A stretch of 64,000 nucleotides of DNA, taken from contig NZ_CP151087.1 in NCBI RefSeq assembly GCF_038396785.1, positions 620,001 through 684,000 on the forward strand. The letters are read 5' to 3'. Positions within the stretch are counted from its first letter, which is position 1, and the number at the start of each line of letters is the position of its first letter. This document shows, one piece after another, positions 33,635-42,591 of the stretch. A program made the translations under genes and the position numbers. The DNA comes from Sphingobacterium thalpophilum (lineage in GTDB: Bacteria > Bacteroidota > Bacteroidia > Sphingobacteriales > Sphingobacteriaceae). Under the pieces are notes generated by a model. That model worked only from the letters and a program-made list of their open reading frames with translations, did no database searches and was not told where the DNA came from.

Positions 33635-34983
33635 CATATGTGTCCTAAATAAATTTTAGGATTGGATTTCTGTGGTACAGGCATAGCTTTTTTCATCATT
33701 TCAATATTGACCCCTATTTTTCAATCTGCGAAGATCTTTAGCTGTCCCTTTTTTCCTTTTATAGGCGGCCTGAGAAAGGGATCATCTATCCATTGCCAGA
33801 TGTTTATTTTCACGAAGATATTCATTCTGATGAATGCGACCAGATTGGACAGGTTCCAGTCATATTTGGCCTTTTTTTGTAAGTATTTTAACAGTAATAT
33901 GCCAATGAGTGAAGTCCAGATCTGGATCATCACTGCATTTTCAGAAGTCCCTATGAATGTCGATACTTTTAAGCGCTGCTTTAGATGCTTGAAGAAGACT
34001 TCGATATGCCAGCGTTGTTTATAGATGTTTGCCACCAAAGAAGCCTTCCACTTCGTATTATTGGTCAAAAAGTGGTACTCATTGCCAGTGGTGCTGTCCC
34101 AAAAGTGGACTAGGCGTAGCGGCTTGCCGTTGTATTTATTGCAGGCAGCACCGGATAGCTCAATGAGCTCATCCTTAAGGATCCCCTTTTCCATGAGTGC
34201 TTCACTCTGATAGGACTTGATAACCTTGTACTTCATATTAACTTTACTCCTGGTAACGAAATAACACCCCCTGCTGTCCAAATCCCCAAGCCAGCTGTAA
34301 TCCACGTAGCCACGGTCCACTACCACCACGCTTCCCTTGGAAAAACTGTAACTACCGGCTCGCTGGCTCTCATGTACTTTTCCATCGGTAATCTGCATAA
34401 AAACAGGTAGGCAGCCATCATAATCCAAGACAGTGTGCAGCTTTACGGCACCTTGGGTGCTGCGAAACTTTGCCCAGTCAAATACAGATAGACATAAGGG
34501 GATGATGCTTGCATCCATCAGATATACTTTACGCTTTAGCTGAACAAGATCTTTGCGAAAATGGGTGTCCTTTTGCCAAAGCCTTTCCAAAACAGAGAAA
34601 TAAAGATCTTTGAAAAGTTCATGGGTACGGTGTGTGTTGATATAGGATATATTAGACTTACTTGGAGCTCTTACTACACCTAAGTGGTTCAGATTACCAG
34701 TGGTACTGCGTAGACCGTTACTAATATCACGGACCGAATCTGCCGAGGAAAAATGACAGAAAAGCATACTGACTAGATGCGTCCAGCTGTTGATCCCTTT
34801 CTGATGTTTGTCACTTTTGTGCTTTGAAACCAAATCTTTGAATAATTCGCGGTCGATAAGAGATAAAATCTGACTAAAAACATTTAAATTTATCATGGCG
34901 GTGTGTTATAATTTTGTGATTTAAATATAGCGATCTCGCTATATCAAAACACCGCCATTTTTTAAACGTTTAGGACGCAAGTG
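33635..34983 (-). mobile_element. IS4-family insertion sequence, copy 2 (1349 bp)
   Basis: The left end reads CATATGTGTCCTAAA instead of CACATCTG as in copy 1; the right end is the same as copy 1. It lies in direct orientation to copy 1 and forms the right arm of the composite transposon. Confidence 0.93.
33721..34896 (-). CDS. IS4-family transposase, copy 2
   Basis: 391 residues, near-identical to copy 1 with the same DUF4372 and DDE/YREK features. A distinguishing change is RSTQGAVK. Confidence 0.95.
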   Translation of the reverse strand: MINLNVFSQILSLIDRELFKDLVSKHKSDKHQKGINSWTHLVSMLFCHFSSADSVRDISNGLRSTTGNLNHLGVVRAPSKSNISYINTHRTHELFKDLYFSVLERLWQKDTHFRKDLVQLKRKVYLMDASIIPLCLSVFDWAKFRSTQGAVKLHTVLDYDGCLPVFMQITDGKVHESQRAGSYSFSKGSVVVVDRGYVDYSWLGDLDSRGCYFVTRSKVNMKYKVIKSYQSEALMEKGILKDELIELSGAACNKYNGKPLRLVHFWDSTTGNEYHFLTNNTKWKASLVANIYKQRWHIEVFFKHLKQRLKVSTFIGTSENAVMIQIWTSLIGILLLKYLQKKAKYDWNLSNLVAFIRMNIFVKINIWQWIDDPFLRPPIKGKKGQLKIFAD

Positions 34984-35228
34984 AGTTATCATTAAAAAAA
35001 TATGTTTTTATTTTTAATTCAATAAAAAATAAAATTAAAATAAGAGAAGTAATAATAAATTCTCCCAAAATATTATTAATTTTCGGAAACTAACCAATGT
35101 GGAAATCGGTGAATGTTTATTTTTTTAACTAAAGAAAGGAGGCAAACAAAACAACGACAATGAGAACCGCTTGAAAAACCAAGCACAATTAAATTAATGA
35201 TTCATTCACAAATCTTAAAAACTAAGTT

Positions 35229-36748
35229 ATGTTAAAATTAACCAGTCGCCGGAACAGACTTTATGCTGTTTTGGCCGTAGTTTCCACATTTTCTATTTTA
35301 CTTGCCAAAAAACTTCATTAACTCCTGAGAGTCCAGAAGCACAACTGAACAAAAAAGCTGCTGTATCCGCGCAGGCAGGAGCTACAATTGCAACATTAAA
35401 TTGGGATCAAACCTATCAAAAGATTGATGGATTTGGTGCATTCGGAGGCCGGATTGTTCCATTCTTTGAATCCGCAAAAAGAGATAGTATTCTGGATTAT
35501 TTATGGGGAGGCAGTGGATTGAAACTGAATATCCTTCGTGGAAAAGTACTTCATACCTATCCTTTTAATCAACAGACCAAGGTCGTTACCATTAAACCGG
35601 CAGGAGTTTCGATTGACGTAGACCCCAACAGTGCGACTTATCAGAATTTGACAGCAGATGAAAAAGAACAGCTTGGACAGGTCTGGATCATCAAGAAAGC
35701 AAAAGAAAGATTCCAAGTTCCCTTCGTTATGGCAAGTACCTGGACTCAGCCCTTATACATGAAGACCAATACGAGCAGTATTTCCGCGAAATGGTTTAAT
35801 GGACTTAATTTTAATACTTCTTCAACAGCTTTCGCGCGCTACCTGACTGGATTTGTAAAATCATTTCAAAATGAAGGAATTACAATCAATGCTATCTCTC
35901 CTTCAAATGAGCCTGAAAATGTCTTTTCAGACTGGGATGCTTCTTATTGGGACGCTTCGCATTTGGGACAATTTATTACCAACAATCTCCGTCCAGAATT
36001 AAACAGCGCTGGTCTACAATCCACCAAGATTATATCTTCCGAAAATGCGGCCTGGGGAACTGCCGATAATTTCCTCTCCGGTATGGACAGAAGCAATGTC
36101 GACATCCTTGCGGGGCACGGCTACGTTGAAATAAGTGGCATCATCACTGGTCAACGTGGGTTTAACCAGAGTCCGTCCATGTGGAATTTTAGTATTGGTG
36201 GTAAACCAATGTGGGTAACAGAAGCGTCCGATGATGGCGGCAATTATGACAGTGGCATTGAAGGCGGCTTGAAACTGGCCGTTAATATGCACAAACTACT
36301 GGCGGATTGTAACGCCAATGCCTATGTGTTTTGGCTAGGGATGCTGGCATTTCAAAATAATGAGGCGCTTATTTGCACAAAGAGTAATGGTTCTTTGGAG
36401 TTTCCAAAAACGTATGATGTGATGGGACATTATTCCAGGTTTATCAAAGCAGGTTATATGCGTATCAATGTAGCGGTTCAAAATGGAAATGGCTTATTGA
36501 TTTCGGCTTACAAAGATCCTCAATCAGGTAAGTTTGCCTTAGTTGTCACCAACACGGGTACTGCAGCTGTTCCATTGGATATCAACCTCACAGGTTTTGC
36601 AAGCGGCGCGCTGAACAATTACCAAACCACGGCAAGCAGTTCTGGCCATTGGGGTAACGTCGGAGCTGTAACACCAAACAGCTCAGGTGTCTATTCCTTA
36701 ACAATACCTGCTAAAAGTATAAGCACTTTAGAAGGCAACAAACTTTAA
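35229..36748 (+). pseudogene. GH30-family glycoside hydrolase, frameshifted at the signal peptide
   Basis: The signal-peptide frame starts at 35229 (MLKLTSRRNRLYAVLAVVST) and stops at 35321. The mature frame is open from about 35303, where a Cys codon (C-QKTSLTPES) looks like a lipobox Cys, down to 36748. One missing base between 35295 and 35310 explains the break. The mature part is a GH30 barrel: QKIDGFGAFGG, the acid/base Glu in SPSNEPENVF, the nucleophile Glu in PMWVTEASDD, and a C-terminal beta-sandwich (LVVTNTGTAAVPLDINL). It would cleave a beta-linked glycan outside the cell. Without the missing base no exported protein is made. Confidence 0.85.
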
Positions 36749-36760
36749 TTTGTTCATCAT

Positions 36761-36790
36761 ACTGAGGGAGCTGTCCTCCCTCAGTGTATT
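36761..36790 (+). terminator. Terminator after the GH30 gene
   Basis: ACTGAGGGAG pairs with CTCCCTCAGT around CTGTC, followed by GTATTGTT. Confidence 0.75.
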
Positions 36791-37051
36791 GTTCAAAACA
36801 CATATTCTAGTTCTAAATTTTGTGCCATTGCCTGTTTCCCTTTATCTTGAAAACTTAACTTTCCATAGCATCTGAAGATATGCCTTCGAAAGCATAAAAA
36901 TTTGAACGACTTCTAAAAATAAGAATTTAAAGAACAAAATCCAGCTGGCTTTCGTTCTTTAAAAAATCAATTCTAAATCATTAGGAGATATAATGTTTAA
37001 AAAACAAATTGAAGAACGCACCTGTTCTTTCCGAACTAAAATATATTCCAA

Positions 37052-37059
37052 TATCTTTG
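37052..37059 (+). promoter_or_regulatory. -7 box for the beta-barrel gene
   Basis: TATCTTTG matches TAnnTTTG and lies 26 bases before the start codon at 37085. The -33 element is not clear. Confidence 0.55.
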
Positions 37060-37084
37060 CTACCTATATTTTGGAAAAACTACT

Positions 37085-37803
37085 ATGAAATTGCGCTACC
37101 TTACGATGCTTACTCTTGGGATATGTACTATCTCTGGATTAAAAGCACAAGAAAAATCAAATCTTATCAAACTAAATCTTTGGCCCCTATCTGTCGGAAA
37201 TATTGCATTGGAGTATGAAAGATCGCTCAATGAGCACCTATCGATCAATGGAACGATAAGTTATCGTCCAAAAACCAACTTACCCTTTAAATCCCTATGG
37301 GAATCTGTTTTTGATGATGATAATAATATTTTGGGTGAAGCTAAATTAGGCGCTTTTTCCATTACCCCCGAAGTACGTTTCTACCTCGGGAATAAAGAAG
37401 TGTTAAAAGGATTCTATATCGCGCCCTTTGTCAAATACGCCAATTACAGTGTACACACAAAGATTACCGTCGATGAATCAAATTATCACCGTGAAGTACC
37501 TCTATCGGGCAGCTTAGATGCTTTTACCGGTGGGGTAGCTTCGGTAACCTATGGAAACTTGGACAAAACATCTATTTAGACTGGCGCATTGTCGGTCCCG
37601 GTTATGGCTTCAACAATGGAAAGTTCGAAGGGAAAACTCCATTAAATGCAGACGAACAACGCGAAGTAAGGAGACAACTGGATGAATTTGATAGTAATCT
37701 CATGAAAATCAAAAAAGAAGTAAATGCCGATGGCGTAACACTAAGCACTAGCGGACCGTTTGCCGGTATTCGCACCGCATTATCCATAGGCTACCGGTTT
37801 TAA
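37085..37803 (+). pseudogene. Outer-membrane beta-barrel protein (DUF3575-like), split by a one-base frameshift
   Basis: The first frame (37085-37579) has a signal peptide ending at LKAQ and barrel strands (NLIKLNLWPLSVGNIALEYER, FSITPEVRFYLGN, GFYIAPFVKYANYSV). After FTGGVASV near 37548 homology continues in another frame (WKLGQNIYLDWRIVGPGYGF) down to TAA 37803, ending in IRTALSIGYRF, a proper C-terminal beta-strand with aromatic end. One extra base (for example CTATTGG for CTATGG) restores a protein of about 239 residues. Confidence 0.82.
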
Positions 37804-37841
37804 TTACAAGATCCTACGTTCCTCGTATCATCTTTTCCAAT

Positions 37842-37866
37842 AAGCGCACAATGGTGCGCTTTTATC
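37842..37866 (+). terminator. Terminator after the beta-barrel gene
   Basis: AAGCGCAC pairs with GTGCGCTT around AATG, followed by TTAT. Confidence 0.75.
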
Positions 37867-37955
37867 CATAGCAATCGCTAAGGATCCTTTGTGCAGTTTT
37901 CATTCCAGTTTCGGGAAGAAATAGATCAACTATTTAGTAAATACCCAAGGATTTC

Positions 37956-37963
37956 TATCTTTG
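37956..37963 (+). promoter_or_regulatory. Orphan -7 box
   Basis: TATCTTTG matches the consensus exactly but no convincing gene follows within 500 bases. A terminator hairpin lies downstream at 38303. Confidence 0.5.
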
Positions 37964-37971
37964 CACAACAA

Positions 37972-38356
37972 AAAACCAGAATATTTAACTAATTAATAAC
38001 GATTATTTCGTCGCGAGGTTGGTAGCAGACTGGTTTAAACCTAATTTGATTATGTACGCCAATTTTCAAAGTCAGCTAAAGTCTACAACTAAAACCGCCA
38101 TTATCTTGGTGAGCACTATTAAGGAATAACATCCCTATCGCTAGTTTTTTAAATTAGATTATGCTCACGGGCATACTTAAGCATTTATCCTATGGTTTGA
38201 CATTCTGCTTTTGCCATCATCTTCCTGCGATGTGCAACAACTCTGTGTGGGCTCAAAAAGGTTTAAAAAGCAAATAAAAGACCGTTTATTATCCTATAAA
38301 AAAGCAATGGAGCGAGACCTGAGCTATTGACCTCTTCTTGCTCCATTGTTTTCTTT
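37972..38356 (+). other. Possible non-coding transcript or decayed gene between promoter and terminator
   Basis: Between the orphan promoter and the hairpin at 38303-38356 only short frames exist (25 and 38 codons, for example from 38041 and 38161) without recognised features. A small RNA or a decayed gene are both possible. Confidence 0.3.
38303..38356 (+). terminator. Intrinsic terminator with long loop
   Basis: GCAATGGAGC and GCTCCATTG pair around a 26-base loop, followed by TTTTCTTT. Confidence 0.65.
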
Positions 38357-38529
38357 AAATGATGCTGGATTTTATACAGTTATTCGATCCCGGATTCTGG
38401 TAGTTTCAGCAATCAAATCCACTTAGTCTTCTATCCGCTATTTAGAATGGCCCTTGGGAGGTGTTTCCAGAATTTTAATAAAATGTGCCTAATTTTATCT
38501 TTAATATCATTTTCTCCAAATACTCTTGC

Positions 38530-38537
38530 TACCTTTG
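38530..38537 (+). promoter_or_regulatory. -7 box for the 78-aa gene
   Basis: TACCTTTG matches TAnnTTTG and lies 19 bases before the start codon at 38557. Confidence 0.6.
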
Positions 38538-38556
38538 TTCTTCAAATTAAATTAAC

Positions 38557-38793
38557 ATGCCAAAAGAGACAAGAACAGGGCTTTATCAGGGAATCATCGA
38601 AAAAGATGACAACGGGAATTACTTTTGTGGTCCCTACCTACTGGATTATCAGACCGTAGAAACTTACTATAAATTGGGCGATCGCGTTAGTATCAAAACC
38701 ATTATCAAAAATACAAGCCGCAAGAGTATGGAAGCTTATCCGCAAAAATCAGTTAAATTTTCCTATGCGTCAGAGGATCATGGAAATGATTAA
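38557..38793 (+). CDS. Conserved-looking small cytosolic protein (78 aa)
   Basis: The product (MPKETRTGLYQGIIEKDDNG, YLLDYQTVETYYKLGDRVSI, TIIKNTSRKSMEAYP) has no signal or membrane segment and looks like a compact beta-rich domain. It has its own -7 box and terminator, which support a real single-gene unit. No family is recognised. Confidence 0.65.
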   Translation: MPKETRTGLYQGIIEKDDNGNYFCGPYLLDYQTVETYYKLGDRVSIKTIIKNTSRKSMEAYPQKSVKFSYASEDHGND

Positions 38794-38818
38794 AACCCAT
38801 TTAGATTGAACAATATAA

Positions 38819-38857
38819 ATAACAAGGCCAGTTCTACAGAAATGGCCTTGTTATTTT
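38819..38857 (+). terminator. Terminator after the 78-aa gene
   Basis: AACAAGGCCA and TGGCCTTGTT form a 10-bp stem, followed by ATTTTC. Confidence 0.85.
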
Positions 38858-38880
38858 CAAGATTGTTTTTGACGCGAGGC

Positions 38881-38920
38881 GAAAAACAAAGCCTCTGATT
38901 TTTGGTAAATCAAGAGGCTT
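38881..38920 (-). terminator. Orphan minus-strand terminator-like hairpin
   Basis: AAGCCTCTGATTT and AAATCAAGAGGCTT pair (one bulge). On the minus strand the stem is followed by TTTGTTTTTC. No minus-strand gene is found directly upstream of it. Confidence 0.5.
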
Positions 38921-39249
38921 CAACATAATCAAATGGATCGATTACTTTATAAAATAGGTATATTTTTTTTCAGCATAAAGAATGTACATTCAATAACTTA
39001 TCTAAATGATGCATCTAAAATTCATTTTCCATAAAAGCTATTCTAAATTCACATTCTTTTTGAGCGATTCAACCCGTCGTCGCTACCATTTAGTGTAAGT
39101 GCCATTACTGATTTACGCTTCAAATATAAAAAACTAGTTTAATAGCGTCCGAGCGGAGATAATTGCTTGTGTCTAATTTTCGTTGAAATAGCGATTCAGT
39201 ACGATGAAATTAAAGAGCGAAGTAAGGCGATATATCTCGATAATAAAAT
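38921..39249. other. Intergenic region, no supported gene
   Basis: AT-rich spacer with only short frames on both strands. It ends at a -7 box (TATATTTG, 39250-39257) for the DUF3667 remnant. Confidence 0.4.
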
Positions 39250-39279
39250 TATATTTGCAAAAAAACAATTAACCAAGCA

Positions 39280-39375
39280 ATGAATAATAAATGTCTTAAT
39301 TGCAATTGTGCGATAGAAACCAATTTTTGCGGCTATTGTGGACAAAAAGCTGCAACGCACAGAACACGATATTAA
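39280..39375 (+). pseudogene. N-terminal remnant of a DUF3667 zinc-ribbon membrane protein
   Basis: 31 codons read MNNKCLNCNCAIETNFCGYC followed by GQKAATHRTRY and a stop. The C-x2-C ... C-x2-C-GQK pattern followed by HR is the typical start of DUF3667 proteins. The downstream membrane part is absent; another frame just after reads EHDINAVINTIG, reminiscent of the family's EHD segment. A -7 box precedes the start. It is a truncated gene. Confidence 0.55.
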
Positions 39376-39464
39376 TGCCGTAATCAATACCATTGGATTA
39401 CGCAATCTAAATTATATTGGAATTAATATATAAGTATACACGAATCACTAGCCAATAAGGTCTT

Positions 39465-40310
39465 ATGCTACAAAAACGATCAAGTTTTTTTCTACAATTT
39501 GGTATTCTATTAAATTTAATTACATGTAATTTTTGTTTTGCACAAAGACACAAATACGATAATAGACGAATAGATAGTGCAACATTTGTTGAAACTAGAA
39601 CAATATTAAGCCAGTTAAGCACGGATCAATATGAGAAAAGGATATTCACCAATGAGTTCGTTACAATACCTTACCGGCTTCTCTTACCAAAAAATTTCAA
39701 TTCAAAAAGAAAATATCCTGTTGTCATTACATTTCATAATTCATCTAGAATGGGTAGTGACAATGAAAACCAATTAGAGCATTTGGCAAGAACCTGGATT
39801 AGAGAAGATATTTATACAAGGTTCAACTGTTTCGTTGTTGCCCCACAGTTTGAAAAGCGTTCATCAATCTACGAATTGAATAAGAATGGTATACTTGAGG
39901 CAAGACCTTCAAGAGATGCACGGCAAATTTTAGAATTGATAGAAAATATTGAAGACGAGTTTAAAAATATCGATAAAAATCGAATTTATCTCGTCGGTTA
40001 TTCTATGGGAGCGTCAACAGCACAAAACCTCATGAGCCTGGCCCCAGAAAAATTCGCAGCAATGATTTCTATCGCCGCTGTACCAGATCTATCTAATATC
40101 AACGCACTTGTTCATAAAAACATTTGGCTTATCCATGGTCGAAAAGATATAGAGAACCCTTATATTGGAAGCGAAGATTTGTACAAAAAGCTGCACGGAA
40201 ATCGTAAACTCAATTTCACAACTTTTAAAAATTTACAGCATAATAATATTGTCATTCCGTTTCTACTAACGGACGAGCTCCAAAAATGGTTATTCACTAA
40301 GCATAATTAA
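39465..40310 (+). CDS. Secreted alpha/beta-hydrolase (esterase / PHB-depolymerase-like)
   Basis: 281 residues. A signal peptide ends near NFCFAQ. The hydrolase core has KYPVVITFHNSSRMG (oxyanion strand), the nucleophile elbow YLVGYSMGAST, the acid in IHGRKDIENP and the base His in LQHNNIV. The arrangement matches the small dienelactone-hydrolase/phospholipase-carboxylesterase type. The gene is more AT-rich than its neighbours and sits next to remnants and IS copies, which suggests a mobile region. Confidence 0.82.
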   Translation: MLQKRSSFFLQFGILLNLITCNFCFAQRHKYDNRRIDSATFVETRTILSQLSTDQYEKRIFTNEFVTIPYRLLLPKNFNSKRKYPVVITFHNSSRMGSDNENQLEHLARTWIREDIYTRFNCFVVAPQFEKRSSIYELNKNGILEARPSRDARQILELIENIEDEFKNIDKNRIYLVGYSMGASTAQNLMSLAPEKFAAMISIAAVPDLSNINALVHKNIWLIHGRKDIENPYIGSEDLYKKLHGNRKLNFTTFKNLQHNNIVIPFLLTDELQKWLFTKHN

Positions 40311-40320
40311 CTTAATTGGA

Positions 40321-41406
40321 CTAGTACCGAGTCTTCAGGGCAATAGGTTGTAATTCCTCATTCGGTATCTGAGGAACATATACGGTCTGTCCTCCCCTTT
40401 CGTCGATCAACAAGGCCAATAAACTACTGATGTCGTCGATCGTGTCCAATCCTATAGGGCTGTCTACTATCGCTATATCCCGATCCGAAAGAATCTTTAC
40501 GGCCTGATGGAAGCTTTCTTGAACCACTAAGATATCCCCGCGGCCGTCCTGGCAGGCGCGATAGATTTCTTGAAGATCAGTGATCACTAAGCCCTTGCCC
40601 ACAGCTGCTTCCAATTCTTTAAAGTAGTCCTCATTTTTTCGTACAAGCTCCTGTTTCATAAAATTCCAAGAACGGCTCTCCAACTGATGTGTTTCAATGT
40701 TGTTATAATCAATAGGCAGGTATCCGTAATAGACCGAGGGGCGATCTGCAACCTGTAAGAGCTTGCTATAGTTATCTTCTGTACAGAAAACGAGCGTGAC
40801 AATCCTCTCTCCACCAATAAATCGTAAAAGGGCTTTATCAACCCGATTAAGATATTCCCTGAGAAGATCATCAAGATGTTTGGCATCACTGCTCTTATCC
40901 GGAAAAGTATTATGGAATTGATTTTCGGGAATCGGGAACTCTTCGCTACTGATATCCTCAACAATACGACCATTGGTGGCTCGAAAAAGGTGGACACCGC
41001 TTTGCGAAAGGAGCATCACAAGATAACTGGTTTGACGGCCAATCTCCTTCACCAACGGGCGTACTGCAAATGTATTGCTGATATGGACTCCTTCTTGGTT
41101 TGTCTCCCAAGAGGACTTGAAAACTTCACTGATGGTATCAGAAACGAAAATATGAAGACTTTCAAGATTATAATTGATATCGAGCTCTTGATCTATTTTT
41201 TCCAATTTTTCGATCAGACCAGCAATATCTTTCTGATCATGTTTATCCAACAACCTATCAATCGCTTCTCTTTTAAAATTTTTGATTTTTATGCGATCAC
41301 TGAGATTATCAGGATGTGTTCGATGGGTATTAACAGAAATGGTGACACATAATTCATCCTGAACCCGAATAAGCGTTTGCAAAAGTTGTTTTTCGAACAT
41401 TACCAT
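40321..41406 (-). CDS. baeRF-type (bacterial eRF1-like) protein
   Basis: 361 residues. The N-terminal CVTISVNTHRTHPDNLSDRIKIKNF resembles the start of bacterial archaeo-eukaryotic release factor families. The rest follows an eRF1-like three-domain order: an N-domain with helix (LLDKHDQKDIAGLIEKLEK), a middle domain (YLVMLLSQSGVHLFRATNG), and an L7Ae-like C-terminal domain (VGKGLVITDLQEIYRACQDGRGDILVV). It has no signal peptide. Function is not established; roles on stalled or hibernating ribosomes have been proposed for the family. The start could also be Met3 (41400). Confidence 0.72.
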   Translation of the reverse strand: MVMFEKQLLQTLIRVQDELCVTISVNTHRTHPDNLSDRIKIKNFKREAIDRLLDKHDQKDIAGLIEKLEKIDQELDINYNLESLHIFVSDTISEVFKSSWETNQEGVHISNTFAVRPLVKEIGRQTSYLVMLLSQSGVHLFRATNGRIVEDISSEEFPIPENQFHNTFPDKSSDAKHLDDLLREYLNRVDKALLRFIGGERIVTLVFCTEDNYSKLLQVADRPSVYYGYLPIDYNNIETHQLESRSWNFMKQELVRKNEDYFKELEAAVGKGLVITDLQEIYRACQDGRGDILVVQESFHQAVKILSDRDIAIVDSPIGLDTIDDISSLLALLIDERGGQTVYVPQIPNEELQPIALKTRY

Positions 41407-41712
41407 AAAGAAATACGTTAAGAAATAAATACAGTTATATGTAACAACAATTGCAGGAAGCTTCTTGTTTGGATAAAATTGAAGTGAAACAGTTTCCGAG
41501 AACTTATCTTCAAAAAATAATACATCCCCCTGACAGTTATGCTAGGTAAAAAAGCATCTACATGAAAAATATTTTTATCGCGGAGTGACAGGTTGTGTCG
41601 ATCTCCAACACTCCTGTAGATACGATAAAACTGCCATTGAAGAAGTTGATTTTGATATTCTGATTGACTTTACCACAGCGTTTATCGCAAAGGAAAATGT
41701 TCTCTTTCGAGG
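41407..41712. other. Intergenic region with a possible decayed frame
   Basis: A plus-strand frame from about 41540 to the terminator codes for a plausible-looking peptide (TAIEEVDFDILIDFTTAFIA) but has no convincing start codon and no recognised domain. I treat it as a remnant or chance frame. Confidence 0.3.
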
Positions 41713-41748
41713 AATAAAAGCTAGACAATTGAAGCCTAGCTTTTATTT
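41713..41748. terminator. Terminator downstream of the ECF sigma gene
   Basis: AATAAAAGCTAG and CTAGCTTTTATT form a 12-bp stem that reads as a terminator on both strands. Confidence 0.8.
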
Positions 41749-41764
41749 ATAGTTGTCGAAACAG

Positions 41765-42265
41765 TTAATTTAAGCGGTAAACTTTGAGCTGTTTTTGCAG
41801 CTTTTTACGTACCATGTGAATTCTGGTCTTTATAGTGCCTTCTGGCATATTAAAATAGGAAGCGATTTCATGGTATTTATAACCATCTAAAAATAAACGG
41901 AAAATTTCATAATTTTCGGGCGTAAGACTGGTCATCGCTTTTTCGATGTCTTCGGCCATAAATTTATTGATCCCTTTATTAAGTTCAGACGTATTGGTAC
42001 TTTCTAAGGCAATATAATTATCCTGAATTTCCGTCACCCGCTTGGCTTTTCTATACTTATTAATATACGTATGCTTCATAATCACATATAGCCAGCTCAT
42101 TAACTTCGGATGCTGCACAAAGTTGTCTATGGACTTCAATGCCCTTATCCAGGTTTCTTGGATCAAATCTTCCTTTTCATCCGGATCAGCTGTAAATTTA
42201 GCAGCAAAATGATTAAGCAAACTTCTTTTTTCGTTGATGAGTACATTTAAATTGTAGTTGTTCAT
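41765..42265 (-). CDS. ECF-type RNA polymerase sigma factor
   Basis: 166 residues. Region 2: LLNHFAAKFTADPDEKEDLIQETWIRAL and SWLYVIMKHTYINKYRK. Region 4: LTPENYEIFRLFLDGYKYHEIA followed by MPEGTIKTRIHMVRKKLQKQL. This is a standard ECF factor. No anti-sigma gene is adjacent, so it may be controlled by expression. IS copy 3 inserted 239 bases upstream. Confidence 0.93.
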   Translation of the reverse strand: MNNYNLNVLINEKRSLLNHFAAKFTADPDEKEDLIQETWIRALKSIDNFVQHPKLMSWLYVIMKHTYINKYRKAKRVTEIQDNYIALESTNTSELNKGINKFMAEDIEKAMTSLTPENYEIFRLFLDGYKYHEIASYFNMPEGTIKTRIHMVRKKLQKQLKVYRLN

Positions 42266-42531
42266 AACTTATCCTCTTTCTTTTTTCAACTGATTGTTTA
42301 AAATGGTTTTACATGAACAGAGGTAACAAGAAGGATGCTAGATTTGAAGTTCCATTTGCGCCAAAAAATAAATAGCAGCGTTGAGGGTAGAAATACGTTT
42401 TCCTATTTTATAAAGCTAATTAAGCAAAGTTTAATAGCTTTTTGACATTTATTTTAAATAATGATCAAAAAATAAGCAACTAATAAAAAAAGATAATAAG
42501 GTATCACTTGCGTCCTAAACGTTTAAAAAGT

Positions 42532-42591
42532 GGCGGTGTTTGGATATAGCAAAGTTGCTATATTTAAATTGCAAAATTATAACACACCGCC
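42532..42591 (+). promoter_or_regulatory. Hairpin leader before the transposase start, IS copy 3
   Basis: GGCGGTGT (42532-42539) pairs with ACACCGCC (42584-42591), which abuts the ATG. The inner stem is ATATAGCAA/TTGCTATAT. Copy 4 is the same (58519-58578). Compared with copies 1 and 2, both arms changed together (GCGA/TCGC to GCAA/TTGC). Confidence 0.75.

Larger units (their letters stand above)
31827..34983 (-). mobile_element. Composite transposon: two direct IS4-family copies flanking a broken DUF421 gene
   Basis: The outer ends are IS copy 1 left (31827) and IS copy 2 right (34983). AGTTATCAT occurs immediately outside both (31818-31826 and 34984-34992) and forms a 9-bp target duplication of the whole unit. 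The inner flanks (ATATCATAT after copy 1, TATAAATTA before copy 2) match neither each other nor the outer flanks. So the two copies and the 459 bp between them inserted as one piece. The passenger is a DUF421 gene fragment with its upstream region. Confidence 0.85.

Noticed and set aside
40330..41000. GGQ in the baeRF-like protein as a release-factor catalytic motif
   Set aside because: It lies near the C-terminus, outside the middle domain, and is probably coincidental.
41540..41760. Plus-strand frame reading a plausible peptide before the sigma-gene terminator
   Set aside because: No start codon in a sensible place and no recognisable domain; kept only as an intergenic note.
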